A stretch of 21,225 bases of DNA from an uncultured Oscillospiraceae bacterium (GCA_934569225.1 CAKTKC010000029.1:1-21225); one strand, 5' to 3'. Counted from the first letter of the stretch, positions 12,794 to 20,817 are shown. The notes: a model not told the origin generated them from the letters alone. Made by a program: numbers and translations.

Positions 12794-14176
12794 TTACTTC
12801 TTCAGATACGCGTCGATGGCGGCCGCGCCCTTCTTGCCTGCGCCCATGGCCAGGATGACGGTTGCAGCACCGGTGACGGCGTCGCCGCCGGCGAAGACGC
12901 CGGTACGGGTGGTCATCTCGTTCTCGTCCACGATCAGGCCGCCCTTGCGGTTGGTGTCCAGACCGGGGGTGGTGGAGCGGATCAGGGGGTTGGGGCTGGT
13001 GCCCAGAGACATGATGACGGTGTCCACATCCAGCACAAACTCGCTGCCCTCAACGGCGATGGGACGGCGGCGTCCGGAAGCGTCCGGCTCGCCCAGCTCC
13101 ATGCGCACGCACTTGATGCCGTTCACGCGGCCATCCTCGCCGCCCAGGATCTCCACGGGATTGCACAGGGTCTTGAACTCGATGCCCTCTTCCTTGGCGT
13201 GATGCTGCTCCTCCAGACGGGCGGGCATTTCCGCTTCGCCACGGCGGTAGACGATGTACACGTGCTCCGCGCCCAGACGCATGGCGCACCGGGCGGCGTC
13301 CATAGCCACGTTGCCGCCGCCCACAACCGCCACAGCCTTGGACTTGATAACGGGGGTGTCGGCTTCCTCGGTGTAGGCCTTCATCAGGTTGGTACGGGTC
13401 AGATATTCGTTGGCGGACAGAACGCCCTTCAGGGACTCGCCGGGGATGTTCATGAACATGGGCAGACCTGCGCCGGAGCCGACGAACACGGCCTTGTAGC
13501 CCATCTCGAACAGCTCGTCAATGGTCAGCACCCGGCCGATGACCATGTTGGTCATGACCTCGACACCCTGGGCTTCCAGCTTCCTGACCTCGTTGGCCAC
13601 GATGGCCTTGGGCAGACGGAACTCGGGGATGCCGTAAACCAGCACGCCGCCGGCGGTGTGCAGCGCTTCAAAAATGGAGACCTGATAGCCCTTCTTGGCA
13701 AGGTCGCTGGCGCAGGTCAGGCCGGCAGGGCCGGAACCAACCACGGCCACCTTGATGCCGTTGGAGACGGCCTTCTCGGGCATGGCGTTGACGTTCTCCC
13801 GGTACCAGTCGGCGACGAAGCGCTCCAGACGGCCGATGGCGACGCTTTCGCCCTTGATGCCCCGGACGCACTTGCTCTCGCACTGGCTCTCCTGGGGGCA
13901 GACACGGCCGGACAGGGCGGGCAGCGCGTTGGTGGATGTAATGATCTCGTAAGCGGCCTTGAAATCGCCCTCATGCACCTTGGCGATGAACTCGGGGATG
14001 CGGACGTTGACGGGGCAGCCTTCCACGCACTTGGGCTTCTTGCAGTTCAGGCAGCGGCCTGCTTCTTCCATCGCCATTTCGGCGGTATAGCCCAGCGCAA
14101 CCTCCTTGAAGTTGTGGGCGCGAACCTGAGGTTCCTGCTCAGGCATGGGGGTCTTGGTAAGGGTCATATTAGCCAT
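12794..14176 (-). CDS. nfnB: NfnB, large subunit of NADH-dependent ferredoxin:NADP+ oxidoreductase (GltD/SudA family)
   Basis: This 460-residue flavoprotein has an N-terminal iron-sulfur region with Cys42, 45, 50, 54 and Cys93, 99, 103, two Rossmann motifs (VAVVGSGPAGLTCASDLA at 143-160 and VAVVGGGNVAMDAARCAM further on), and the C-terminal GVFAGGDAVTGAATVILAMG FAD motif. Such proteins are often named glutamate synthase small subunit. The adjacent FAD/[2Fe-2S] subunit gene and the absence of a gltB large-subunit gene point to NfnB, where NADPH oxidation is bifurcated to ferredoxin and NAD+. The enzyme is cytoplasmic. The start at 14176 has a perfect AAGGAGG, and the gene follows nfnA after 14 bp, so they form one operon. 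The naming is inferred from gene order and motifs. Confidence 0.9.
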   Translation of the reverse strand: MANMTLTKTPMPEQEPQVRAHNFKEVALGYTAEMAMEEAGRCLNCKKPKCVEGCPVNVRIPEFIAKVHEGDFKAAYEIITSTNALPALSGRVCPQESQCESKCVRGIKGESVAIGRLERFVADWYRENVNAMPEKAVSNGIKVAVVGSGPAGLTCASDLAKKGYQVSIFEALHTAGGVLVYGIPEFRLPKAIVANEVRKLEAQGVEVMTNMVIGRVLTIDELFEMGYKAVFVGSGAGLPMFMNIPGESLKGVLSANEYLTRTNLMKAYTEEADTPVIKSKAVAVVGGGNVAMDAARCAMRLGAEHVYIVYRRGEAEMPARLEEQHHAKEEGIEFKTLCNPVEILGGEDGRVNGIKCVRMELGEPDASGRRRPIAVEGSEFVLDVDTVIMSLGTSPNPLIRSTTPGLDTNRKGGLIVDENEMTTRTGVFAGGDAVTGAATVILAMGAGKKGAAAIDAYLKK

Positions 14177-14190
14177 TTTGCATTACCTCC

Positions 14191-15045
14191 TTATTTGATC
14201 AGGGCCTTGCCCATGGACTCAATGCGGCAGACGTGGTTCTCTTTGACCTCGGCCTCCCGGTCACGGTAGGTGCCGTTGCGGCTGGTCAGCTCGGCAAAGT
14301 CTACCAGATGGCCGTCGAATTCGGGGCCGTCCACGCAGGCGAACTTGGTCTCGCCGCCGACAGTGACGCGGCAGCCGCCGCACATGCCGGTGCCGTCCAC
14401 CATGATGGGGTTCAGGGAAACCATGGTATGGACGCCGAAGGGCTGGGTGGTTCTGCACACGAACTTCATCATGGGCACGGGGCCGATGGCCAGCACCTCG
14501 TCGAAGGTCTCACCGGCCTCCAGCAGCTCCTGCAGGGGCTGGGTGACCAGGCCGTGACGGCCGTAGGTTCCGTCGTCGGTCATGAGGATCAGCCGGTCGG
14601 CTGCTGCCTTGAACTCGTCCTCCAAGATGACGATGTCCTTGCTGCGGAAGCCGACGATGACGGTCACTTCCGCGCCCGCTTCCTTGAACGCCTTGGCAGA
14701 GGGCAGGGCGATGGCGCAGCCCACGCCGCCGCCGACCACGCAGACCTTCTTCTTGCCCTCCACGGGGGTGGGCTTGCCCAGAGGGCCGACAAAGTCGTGG
14801 ATGTAGTCGCCTTCCTTCAGCGCACCCAGGGCGTTGGTGGAGAAGCCGACCTTCTGGAAGATAATGGTAACGGTACCTTTTTCCCGGTCATAACCGGCGA
14901 TGGTCAGGGGAACACGCTCCCCCATCTCGTCGATGCGGAAAATGATGAACTGACCGGCCTTTGCCTTACGTGCGACAAAGGGCGCTTCGATCTCCATCAG
15001 GGTGACGGAGGCGTTCAGCTCCTGCTTGCGAACGATTTTATACAT
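14191..15045 (-). CDS. nfnA: NfnA, FAD/[2Fe-2S] subunit of NADH-dependent ferredoxin:NADP+ oxidoreductase
   Basis: This 284-residue protein belongs to the ferredoxin-NADP reductase superfamily (dihydroorotate dehydrogenase electron-transfer/SudB type). The FAD-binding barrel occupies residues 1-95 (ERVPLTIAG at 43-51), an NAD-binding domain starts at KVCVVGGGVGCAIALPSA (100-117), and the C-terminal [2Fe-2S] site is at Asp217, Cys222, Cys225 and Cys237. The Asp ligand in place of the first Cys is characteristic of NfnA. With NfnB it should form the soluble bifurcating transhydrogenase that links NAD(H), NADP(H) and ferredoxin pools in fermentation. The start at 15045 has AAAGGACGG upstream. 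It is the first gene of a two-gene operon behind a consensus promoter. Confidence 0.9.
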   Translation of the reverse strand: MYKIVRKQELNASVTLMEIEAPFVARKAKAGQFIIFRIDEMGERVPLTIAGYDREKGTVTIIFQKVGFSTNALGALKEGDYIHDFVGPLGKPTPVEGKKKVCVVGGGVGCAIALPSAKAFKEAGAEVTVIVGFRSKDIVILEDEFKAAADRLILMTDDGTYGRHGLVTQPLQELLEAGETFDEVLAIGPVPMMKFVCRTTQPFGVHTMVSLNPIMVDGTGMCGGCRVTVGGETKFACVDGPEFDGHLVDFAELTSRNGTYRDREAEVKENHVCRIESMGKALIK

Positions 15046-15104
15046 GTTCTAATCCGTCCTTTTCAGAGTTTTTCAGGGGATAGAGTCACACACCTATCGG
15101 CTCC

Positions 15105-15133
15105 ATTATAAAACGTTCGGGGTATTTTGTCAA
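15105..15133 (-). promoter_or_regulatory. consensus sigma-A promoter of nfnAB
   Basis: On the - strand, TTGACA (15133-15128) and TATAAT (15110-15105) are both perfect hexamers with a 17-bp spacer. The start codon is about 60 bp downstream. High constitutive expression fits a central redox enzyme. Confidence 0.88.
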
Positions 15134-15176
15134 ATAAGAATGTTCCTTTTTTGTGGAAAATGCTTACATTTGTCCC

Positions 15177-16007
15177 TCAGCCCGCCAGGGCAAAGTAGAC
15201 CAGCACCACCACGCCCAGGATGATGCGGTAAACGCCGAAGGCGGAGAAGGAGTGCTTCCGCACATATTCCATCAGTCCCCGGATGACCAGCAGGCTCACC
15301 AGGAACGACACCACGCACCCCACGATCAGCACGCCGATCTCGGTGCCGGTGGCGGAGACGCCGCTGAGCACAAATTTCAGTCCCTTGATGGCGGACGCCC
15401 CCAGCATGGTGGGAATGGCCATGAAGAAGGAGAACTCCGCGCCGGCGCTGCGTCCCACGCCGATGAGGATCGCGCCCAGAATGGTGGAGCCGGAGCGGGA
15501 GGTGCCGGGGATCAGGCTCAGGCACTGGAAGCAGCCGATGAGCAGGGCGGTCTTATAGTCGATGGCGTACACGTCCTCCACCGTCTTTCCCCCCACCCGG
15601 CGGGCGTTGCGCCGCTCCACCAGAATGAAGGCCACGCCGTAGACGATCAGCGCGATGGAGACCACGGTGGCGTTATGGAAGTGGGCTTCCATCCAGTCGT
15701 CAAACAGCACGCCCACGACGCCCGAGGGGATGATGGCGGCGATGACCTTGAACCACAGCTGCCATGTCTGCTTCTTTTCCCCCGCCGACTTTGTGGGGGA
15801 GAAGGGGTTGAGCTTATGGAAGAACAGGACGATCACGGCCAGAATCGCCCCCAGCTGGATGACCACGTCGAACATGCTCCGGAATTCGTCGGAAACGTTC
15901 AGGGTGATGAATTCGTTCAGCAGAATCAGATGTCCCGTGGAGGAAATGGGCAGCCACTCCGTGACGCCCTCCACAATGCCGAAAAGCACGGCCTTTAACA
16001 GTTCCAT
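15177..16007 (-). CDS. uppP: undecaprenyl-diphosphatase UppP (BacA)
   Basis: This 276-residue integral membrane protein has the full UppP/BacA signature: [20 protein letters not shown] at residues 10-29 (catalytic Glu-rich loop and first Ser/His) and [19 protein letters not shown], which holds the second active-site Ser/Arg. It dephosphorylates undecaprenyl pyrophosphate outside the membrane to recycle the lipid carrier for peptidoglycan and gives bacitracin tolerance. The start at 16007 has AAGGAG on the - strand. It is divergent from the response-regulator operon, and both concern the cell envelope. It ends 44 bp before the -35 of nfnAB, in the same orientation, with no strong terminator between them. 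Confidence 0.95.
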   Translation of the reverse strand: MELLKAVLFGIVEGVTEWLPISSTGHLILLNEFITLNVSDEFRSMFDVVIQLGAILAVIVLFFHKLNPFSPTKSAGEKKQTWQLWFKVIAAIIPSGVVGVLFDDWMEAHFHNATVVSIALIVYGVAFILVERRNARRVGGKTVEDVYAIDYKTALLIGCFQCLSLIPGTSRSGSTILGAILIGVGRSAGAEFSFFMAIPTMLGASAIKGLKFVLSGVSATGTEIGVLIVGCVVSFLVSLLVIRGLMEYVRKHSFSAFGVYRIILGVVVLVYFALAG

Positions 16008-16070
16008 GAAATCGATCTCCTTCTTTCAGCTTAGGGAACAACGCCAGCCGCTCCCCGGTTTTCCGCCCCT

Positions 16071-16099
16071 ATCATACCCGCAAAGCGCCGGATTTTCAA
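16071..16099 (-). promoter_or_regulatory. sigma-A promoter of uppP
   Basis: On the - strand, TTGAAA (16099-16094) and TATGAT (16076-16071) have a 17-bp spacer, about 64 bp before the uppP ATG. Confidence 0.65.
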
Positions 16100-16113
16100 G
16101 TGCAACTTGTCCG

Positions 16114-16152
16114 TTCATAAATTGGGGTGGAAGTCTTTACAATTTGTTCACT
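16114..16152 (+). promoter_or_regulatory. possible response-regulator half-sites in helical phase
   Basis: TTCATA (16114-16119), TTTACA (16136-16141) and TTCACT (16147-16152) are similar hexamers spaced 22 and 11 bp apart, so they face the same side of the helix. They lie between the divergent promoters of uppP and the OmpR-type regulator. Direct hexamer repeats at 11-bp spacing resemble PhoP/OmpR-family boxes. The assignment is inferred from spacing alone. Confidence 0.35.
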
Positions 16153-16177
16153 AGAAAACGGAAAATCTCGCTATAAT
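16147..16177 (+). promoter_or_regulatory. promoter of the response regulator-kinase-HtrA operon
   Basis: A perfect -10 TATAAT (16172-16177) lies 49 bp before the start codon. The best -35 is TTCACT (16147-16152) with a 19-bp spacer, a weak arrangement that would fit an activator-dependent promoter. Confidence 0.55.
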
Positions 16178-16225
16178 AAGGGGAAAGGGAAATTATAGAG
16201 AAATTGGATTGGGAGGAAAATAATC

Positions 16226-16912
16226 ATGGCTGTTTCCGTTTTGATCGTAGAGGATGACCGCAATATTGCGGAGCTGCTGCAAATGTATCTGGAGAAGGAG
16301 GGCTACGCCGTCACCGTGGCGGCGGACGGCGGGCAGGGTCTTGCCAAATTCCGGGCCATCAAGCCCGATCTGGTGCTGCTGGACGTGATGATGCCCGTGA
16401 TGGACGGCTGGTCGGTGTGCAAGGCCATCCGCGCCGAAGCCCAGACCCCCATCATTATGCTCACTGCCAAGGGCGACACCGATTCCAAGGTCATGGGTCT
16501 GAAAACCGGCGCTGACGACTATATCACCAAGCCCTTTGAAATGAAGGAAGTGCTTGCCCGCATCGAGGCGGTGCTGCGGCGCACCTCCGGCGTGGCCGCG
16601 GAGAAGAAGGCGCGGCGGCTTGTGTTCGACAAGCTGGTCATCGACATGGACGCCTTTGAGCTGACCGTGGACGGCAAGAAGGTGGATACGCCCCCCAAGG
16701 AGATGGAACTGCTGTATTACCTGGCTTCCTCTCCCAACCGGGTCTACACCCGCAACCAGCTGCTGGACGAGGTGTGGGGTTTCGACTATTTCGGCGACTC
16801 CCGCACCGTGGACGTCCACGTGAAGCGGCTTCGCGAGAAGCTGGAGGGCGTCAGCGACCAGTGGAGCCTGAAAACCGTCTGGGGCGTTGGGTATAAATTC
16901 GAGGTGCTGTAA
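16226..16912 (+). CDS. OmpR/PhoB-family response regulator
   Basis: This 228-residue regulator has a receiver domain at residues 3-120 with the acidic pair Asp10/Asp11, phospho-acceptor Asp53 in LVLLDVMMP, the switch Thr in IIMLTAKGD, and the conserved Lys in DYITKPFE. A winged-helix OmpR-type DNA-binding domain follows at about 130-228, containing the PKEMELLYYLASSPNRVYTR segment and the VDVHVKRLREKL recognition helix. The ATG at 16226 has GGGAGGAAA at 16211-16219. It is followed after 2 bp by the kinase gene. Its targets probably include its own operon and htrA, by analogy with CssR and similar envelope-stress regulators. Confidence 0.93.
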   Translation: MAVSVLIVEDDRNIAELLQMYLEKEGYAVTVAADGGQGLAKFRAIKPDLVLLDVMMPVMDGWSVCKAIRAEAQTPIIMLTAKGDTDSKVMGLKTGADDYITKPFEMKEVLARIEAVLRRTSGVAAEKKARRLVFDKLVIDMDAFELTVDGKKVDTPPKEMELLYYLASSPNRVYTRNQLLDEVWGFDYFGDSRTVDVHVKRLREKLEGVSDQWSLKTVWGVGYKFEVL

Positions 16913-16914
16913 GC

Positions 16915-18339
16915 ATGAAAAGTAGCTTCGGCCGCAGCTTTTTCACCGCAGCAGCGATCCTGCTGGTGGCCATGACCATTCTGGGTGCGTCCTTTCAGAT
17001 AAAGGTCAACCGGTTCCTCACGGACACCACCCTCTCCGGGTTACAGCAGAACGCAGACACCATCGCGGAGCTGGCCGCCGCCTATTGCAGCAACGGCGGA
17101 CTGTACAACCGGACGTTTCAGCTGAATCTGACCGTGGCTTCCCGGGTATCCGGGGCTGACGCCGTGGTCTGCGACAGCGAGGGGAATGTGGTGCTTTGCT
17201 CCGACGCCCCCACCGGCTGTGAGCATCAGGGTTTGAAGCTGAATCAGGCATATCTGGAAAAGGTCATTCGCAGCGGCGGCGACACCGCCACCGGGGTCAT
17301 CAACGGCCTGTACTCCGACCGCCGCTACATGGTTTCCCGCCCCATTCTGGTGGACGGGAACGCGGGGGGCATCGTGCTGGTTTCCACCCCGACGAATGAC
17401 ATCACCCAGATCATGAATAAGATCTCCAACATTTTCCTCACCGCGGCGCTGTTCGTGGTGCTGATCTCCGTGCTGGCGGTCACCGCCTTTGCCCGGCGGG
17501 AGAGCCGCCCCCTGAAGGAGCTGGCGAAAACCGCCAACGCCTTCGGTCACGGCGATCTGGAAGCCCGGGTGCGGCTGGACGACGACTACTCCGAGGAAAT
17601 GGAGGAGGTGGCCGTCGCCTTCAACAACATGGCGGCCTCCCTGCAAAAGAGCGAGTACCGGCGTCAGGAATTTGTTGCCAACGTCTCCCACGAGCTGAAG
17701 ACCCCCATGACCACCATTTCCGGCTACGTGGACGGCATTCTGGACGGCACCATTCCGGAAGACAAGCGAGAGCATTATCTGCACATCGTCTCCGACGAGA
17801 CGAAGCGTTTAAGCCGTCTGGTGCGCAGTATGCTGGACATCTCCCAGCTGCAAAAAGAGGGCGGCATTCCCGAGGAAAAGAAGATGCACTTCGACCTGGA
17901 GGAATGCGCCGGACAGGTGCTCATTACCTTCGAGAAGAAGATCAACGACAAGCACCTGAATGTCAACGTGGATATGCCGGAGCACCCGGTGTACACCATG
18001 GCGAACCCGGACTACATCACCCAGGTCATCTACAATCTCATCGACAACGCCGTGAAATTCTGCCCCGACGGGGGCAATCTTGGGCTGCGCATCAAAGAGG
18101 GCGGCAGCAAGGCTTACGTCTCCGTCTCCAACGATGGCGAAACCATCCCCCCGGACGAGCTGCCCCTGGTATTCGACCGGTTCCACAAGCTGGACAAATC
18201 CCGCTCCCAGAACCGGGACGGCTGGGGATTGGGGTTGTACATTGTAAAGACGATCGTATGCAGCCACGGCGAGGACATTTCCGTCAGCTCCAAGGACGGG
18301 AAGACCGAATTTACCTTCACCATGCCGCTGGTGAACTGA
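16915..18339 (+). CDS. membrane sensor histidine kinase
   Basis: This 474-residue kinase has two membrane helices (about 8-28 and 172-193) enclosing an extracellular sensor domain of about 140 residues. A HAMP linker (194-245), the H-box with His259 in NVSHELKTP, the N-box NLIDNAVKF with Asn378, and the G-box NRDGWGLGLYIVKTI follow. It should autophosphorylate His259 in response to an envelope signal and pass the phosphate to Asp53 of the preceding regulator. The sensor domain has three Cys (58, 86, 95) and another at 102, which might form disulfides and sense redox or misfolding. The gene starts 2 bp after the regulator and is followed after 19 bp by the HtrA-type protease gene, making a three-gene operon. 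Confidence 0.93.
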   Translation: MKSSFGRSFFTAAAILLVAMTILGASFQIKVNRFLTDTTLSGLQQNADTIAELAAAYCSNGGLYNRTFQLNLTVASRVSGADAVVCDSEGNVVLCSDAPTGCEHQGLKLNQAYLEKVIRSGGDTATGVINGLYSDRRYMVSRPILVDGNAGGIVLVSTPTNDITQIMNKISNIFLTAALFVVLISVLAVTAFARRESRPLKELAKTANAFGHGDLEARVRLDDDYSEEMEEVAVAFNNMAASLQKSEYRRQEFVANVSHELKTPMTTISGYVDGILDGTIPEDKREHYLHIVSDETKRLSRLVRSMLDISQLQKEGGIPEEKKMHFDLEECAGQVLITFEKKINDKHLNVNVDMPEHPVYTMANPDYITQVIYNLIDNAVKFCPDGGNLGLRIKEGGSKAYVSVSNDGETIPPDELPLVFDRFHKLDKSRSQNRDGWGLGLYIVKTIVCSHGEDISVSSKDGKTEFTFTMPLVN

Positions 18340-18358
18340 CCCTTTTCGAGGTAACGAT

Positions 18359-19615
18359 ATGGACGAACGTAAAAATAACAATCATCCCTGGGATGACAGC
18401 GTGTACGGCACGGGGCGTACCGAGCCGCCGAAAAGCCATGGCGGCACCGTGGCGCTGCTGCTGATCCTGATCATCTTTCTGTGCGGCATCATCACGGTTC
18501 TGGGCGTTCTCAACGTGCGGCTGTTCCAGAAGCTGAACACCCAGAGGGAAAGCGAGCAGTCCATTTCCTTCGCCACCGGCGCGGCGCTGCCCGCGGAGAC
18601 CGCCGCCCTTCCCACGGAATCCCTGGCGGAAACCCTGGGCGAAGACACCCCCACCATCGACCTGCAAAAATGCCCCCAGGGTGTGGAGAATGTTCCCACC
18701 GAGGGTGCGCTGTCCCTTCAGGAGATCTACAGCCGGAACATCGACTCCGTGGCATCCATCACCAGCACCGGCCAGAGCGCCACCGCCACCGGTACCGGCG
18801 TGATCCTGACAGAGGACGGCTACATTGTGACCAACTGCCATGTGGTGGAAAACGGTATCTCCATCACGGCGCAGCTGACGGACGGCCGGACGCTGCCCGC
18901 CATGCTGGTGGGCGCTGACTCCGTGTCGGATCTGGCCGTGCTCCACGTGGACACCACGGGTCTGACCCCGGCGCAGTTCGGGGACTCCGATTCCATCCGG
19001 GTGGGCGACACCGTGGTCGCCATCGGCGATCCCCTGGGTGTCAAGTTCCGGGGCACCTACACCAACGGCATCATCTCCGGCATCGGCCGGGACATGGATA
19101 TGGACGGGCGCACCATGACTCTGATCCAGACCAACGCCGCCCTGAATTCCGGCAACTCCGGCGGGCCGCTCATTAACTGCTACGGTCAGGTCATCGGCAT
19201 CAACACCATGAAGATCGGCGCGTTCACCGACTCCGCCGGTGTGGAGGGTCTGGGCTTCGCCATTCCCAGCTCCACCGTCAAAGAAGTCGCAGAGCAGCTG
19301 ATCTCCCAGGGCTACGTCTCCGGCAGGCCGACTCTGGGGCTGGAAGGGGAGTCCCTGTCCTCTTTCGACCAGTATTACTACCGGCTCCCCGCCGGGCTGT
19401 ATATCACCGACGTTGACCGCACCAGCGACGCCGCCGCCAAGGGCATCGAGGAAGGCGACATCCTCATCAGCATCAACGGCACCAACGTGACCACCATGGA
19501 CGCCCTGAACGGTGCGGTCTACAATCTGGACGTAGGGGACACGGTGGAGGCCGTGATCTACCGCAGCGGCAAGCAATACCGGGTCTCCCTCACCGTCACG
19601 GAGGACAAAGGATAA
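18359..19615 (+). CDS. htrA: membrane-anchored HtrA/DegP-type serine protease with PDZ domain
   Basis: This 418-residue protein has a short cytoplasmic N-terminus, one membrane helix (about 30-52), a low-complexity linker, a trypsin-like protease domain (about 120-315) and one C-terminal PDZ domain (about 325-412). The catalytic triad is His161 in TNCHVV, Asp191 in SDLAVL and Ser267 in NSGNSGGP. HtrA proteases degrade or refold damaged exported proteins outside the membrane. In Bacillus the CssRS two-component system controls htrA genes, and here the regulator and kinase genes lie directly upstream, so a stress-response circuit is likely. The start at 18359 has GAGGTAAC upstream. No clear terminator follows; the intergenic region instead holds a large folded element. 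Confidence 0.93.
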   Translation: MDERKNNNHPWDDSVYGTGRTEPPKSHGGTVALLLILIIFLCGIITVLGVLNVRLFQKLNTQRESEQSISFATGAALPAETAALPTESLAETLGEDTPTIDLQKCPQGVENVPTEGALSLQEIYSRNIDSVASITSTGQSATATGTGVILTEDGYIVTNCHVVENGISITAQLTDGRTLPAMLVGADSVSDLAVLHVDTTGLTPAQFGDSDSIRVGDTVVAIGDPLGVKFRGTYTNGIISGIGRDMDMDGRTMTLIQTNAALNSGNSGGPLINCYGQVIGINTMKIGAFTDSAGVEGLGFAIPSSTVKEVAEQLISQGYVSGRPTLGLEGESLSSFDQYYYRLPAGLYITDVDRTSDAAAKGIEEGDILISINGTNVTTMDALNGAVYNLDVGDTVEAVIYRSGKQYRVSLTVTEDKG

Positions 19616-19621
19616 AACTTT

Positions 19622-19785
19622 AGGGAAACTCTGGCGAGATCGTCTGCGGCTGTGAGCGGATCTTTTCCGCCCACTCTTCGGTATCGAAAACGGGAAATAC
19701 ACAAAGTATTCCGACCTTTCCGATACCTCGATTGGACGAAAAATCTCTCGCTCACAGCTCTTGCCAATCTCGTCAGAGCTTCCCT
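19622..19785 (+). ncRNA. candidate structured RNA or MITE-like folded element
   Basis: The region between htrA and the thioesterase gene folds into nested stems. P1: 19622-19640 pairs with 19767-19785 over 19 positions, with one A-C mismatch and one G-U pair. P2: GCTGTGAGCG (19649-19658) with CGCTCACAGC (19749-19758), 10 bp. P4: GGTATCG (19680-19686) with CGATACC (19721-19727), extended by AAA/TTT past a bulge. P5: 19691-19700 with 19706-19713 forms the apical hairpin, with two bulged bases. A small alternative hairpin P3 (GCGGA 19656-19660 with TCCGC 19666-19670) competes with the inner end of P2. There is no U-tract, so it is not a plain terminator. I do not recognise it as a known riboswitch. 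A non-autonomous transposon with 19-bp terminal repeats is the main alternative. Confidence 0.55.
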
Positions 19786-19787
19786 CT

Positions 19788-19815
19788 TGCCGGCTTTCTG
19801 AACGGAAGGCCGGCA
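19788..19815 (+). promoter_or_regulatory. leader hairpin just before the thioesterase ribosome-binding site
   Basis: TGCCGGCTTTCT (19788-19799) pairs with 19804-19815 in a 12-bp stem with two G-U pairs and a GAAC tetraloop. The stem ends 9 nt before GGAGGA (19825-19830). It starts 2 nt after the big folded element, so the two may form one leader. Confidence 0.55.
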
Positions 19816-19836
19816 GAATCATTTGGAGGAAACATT

Positions 19837-20562
19837 ATGGAACCTATTTTTCAGCAGGATTTTCCCGTTCAGGGGCTGTGCGTTGACCGTTACGGCCGCC
19901 TGAAGCCGTCCACCCTTTTGTATTTCGCCCAGGAGATCGCGGGCCGGCACTGCGACGAGCTTGCGGACACGCTGGAGAGTCACCGGCTGTTCTGGGCTGT
20001 CACCCGGCACCGGGTGCAGATCAACCGGCTTCCGGAGCTGGGAGAAACCGTCCGCATCGAAACCTGGCCGCTGCCCACCACCCGGGTCGCCTACCCCCGC
20101 TCCATGGTGATCTACGATCAGGCGGGCAATGAGTGTTCCCGTTCCATCAGTCTGTGGGTTCTGATGGATCGGGATACCCGGAACATGATCCTTCCCGGAA
20201 AGAGCGGCATTGTGGTTTCCGGCACCCTTCGGGGAACGGAGCTGGCGCTCCCCGGCGGTCTGGTTCCCAGGGTCATGGAGAACAGCCGCCGCCGGGACGT
20301 ATGCTTCACCGACCTGGATCGCAACGGCCACATGAACAACACCCGCTACATGGACTGGATCGACGATCTTCTCCCCAGCGACTTCCACCGGGAGCATCCC
20401 GTGAAGGAATTCACTGTCTGCTATCACAGTGAAGCGCGGGAAGGGCAGCACCTTGACCTGCACTGGGACTTTGTGGAGGATAACTGCCTCCGGGTAGACG
20501 CCCGCCGGAGAAACGACGGCAAGGACGAGCTGGTGTTTTCCTCCAAGGTTCTGTTCGACTGA
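19837..20562 (+). CDS. acyl-ACP thioesterase (FatA/FatB-like double hotdog)
   Basis: This 241-residue protein matches bacterial acyl-ACP thioesterases, which release fatty acids from acyl-carrier protein in the cytoplasm. The first hotdog domain includes NRLPELGETVRIETWPLP (residues 63-80); the second carries the active-site motif DLDRNGHMNNTRYMDW with Asn163, His165 and Asn167 of the N-x-H-x-N-N type. The ATG at 19837 has GGAGGA upstream and begins the family sequence; an earlier in-frame ATG at 19732 would lie inside the folded element and adds no family similarity. No promoter is obvious between htrA and this gene, so transcription may enter from htrA or from within the folded element. It is followed by a strong terminator. 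Confidence 0.9.
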   Translation: MEPIFQQDFPVQGLCVDRYGRLKPSTLLYFAQEIAGRHCDELADTLESHRLFWAVTRHRVQINRLPELGETVRIETWPLPTTRVAYPRSMVIYDQAGNECSRSISLWVLMDRDTRNMILPGKSGIVVSGTLRGTELALPGGLVPRVMENSRRRDVCFTDLDRNGHMNNTRYMDWIDDLLPSDFHREHPVKEFTVCYHSEAREGQHLDLHWDFVEDNCLRVDARRRNDGKDELVFSSKVLFD

Positions 20563-20606
20563 CTTCCTGAGAAAATCCGGAATTCAGTGTTATGTAAATC
20601 AGCGAT

Positions 20607-20643
20607 ATCTCCACAGCTTTATGCAAAGCTGTGGAGATTTTTT
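20607..20643 (+). terminator. intrinsic terminator after the thioesterase gene
   Basis: A 14-bp perfect stem, ATCTCCACAGCTTT (20607-20620) with AAAGCTGTGGAGAT (20625-20638), has an ATGC loop and is followed by TTTTTC. Confidence 0.92.
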
Positions 20644-20693
20644 CATACACCCCCTTTTCCCCCTTATTTTTCAACCGTTTTCCAGGCTAATCC

Positions 20694-20723
20694 TGTGGAG
20701 AAACCTGTGGAGAATGTGGATAA
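20694..20723. promoter_or_regulatory. tandem DnaA-box-like 9-mers
   Basis: TGTGGAGAA (20694-20702), TGTGGAGAA (20706-20714) and TGTGGATAA (20715-20723) lie in a row in one orientation. The last is exactly the complement of the DnaA box TTATCCACA; the other two differ by one base. An AT-rich stretch of about 60 bp follows. No gene start needs a promoter here, as both neighbouring genes converge. Confidence 0.5.
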
Positions 20724-20817
20724 CTTGTTTTATGTAAACGTTACAAGTTGTTACAGAAATATATTATGTTAACTGATTTTCCGACAAAACCTGTCCCACA
20801 CAGTGGGATAATGAACC

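Noticed and set aside
12446..14269. A 607-residue open frame on the + strand opposite nfnB
   Set aside because: It is low-complexity antisense of a well-supported flavoprotein gene and runs through the nfnB terminator.
18317..19822. A 501-residue open frame on the - strand opposite htrA
   Set aside because: It is antisense to the protease gene with its full catalytic triad, and crosses the folded intergenic element.
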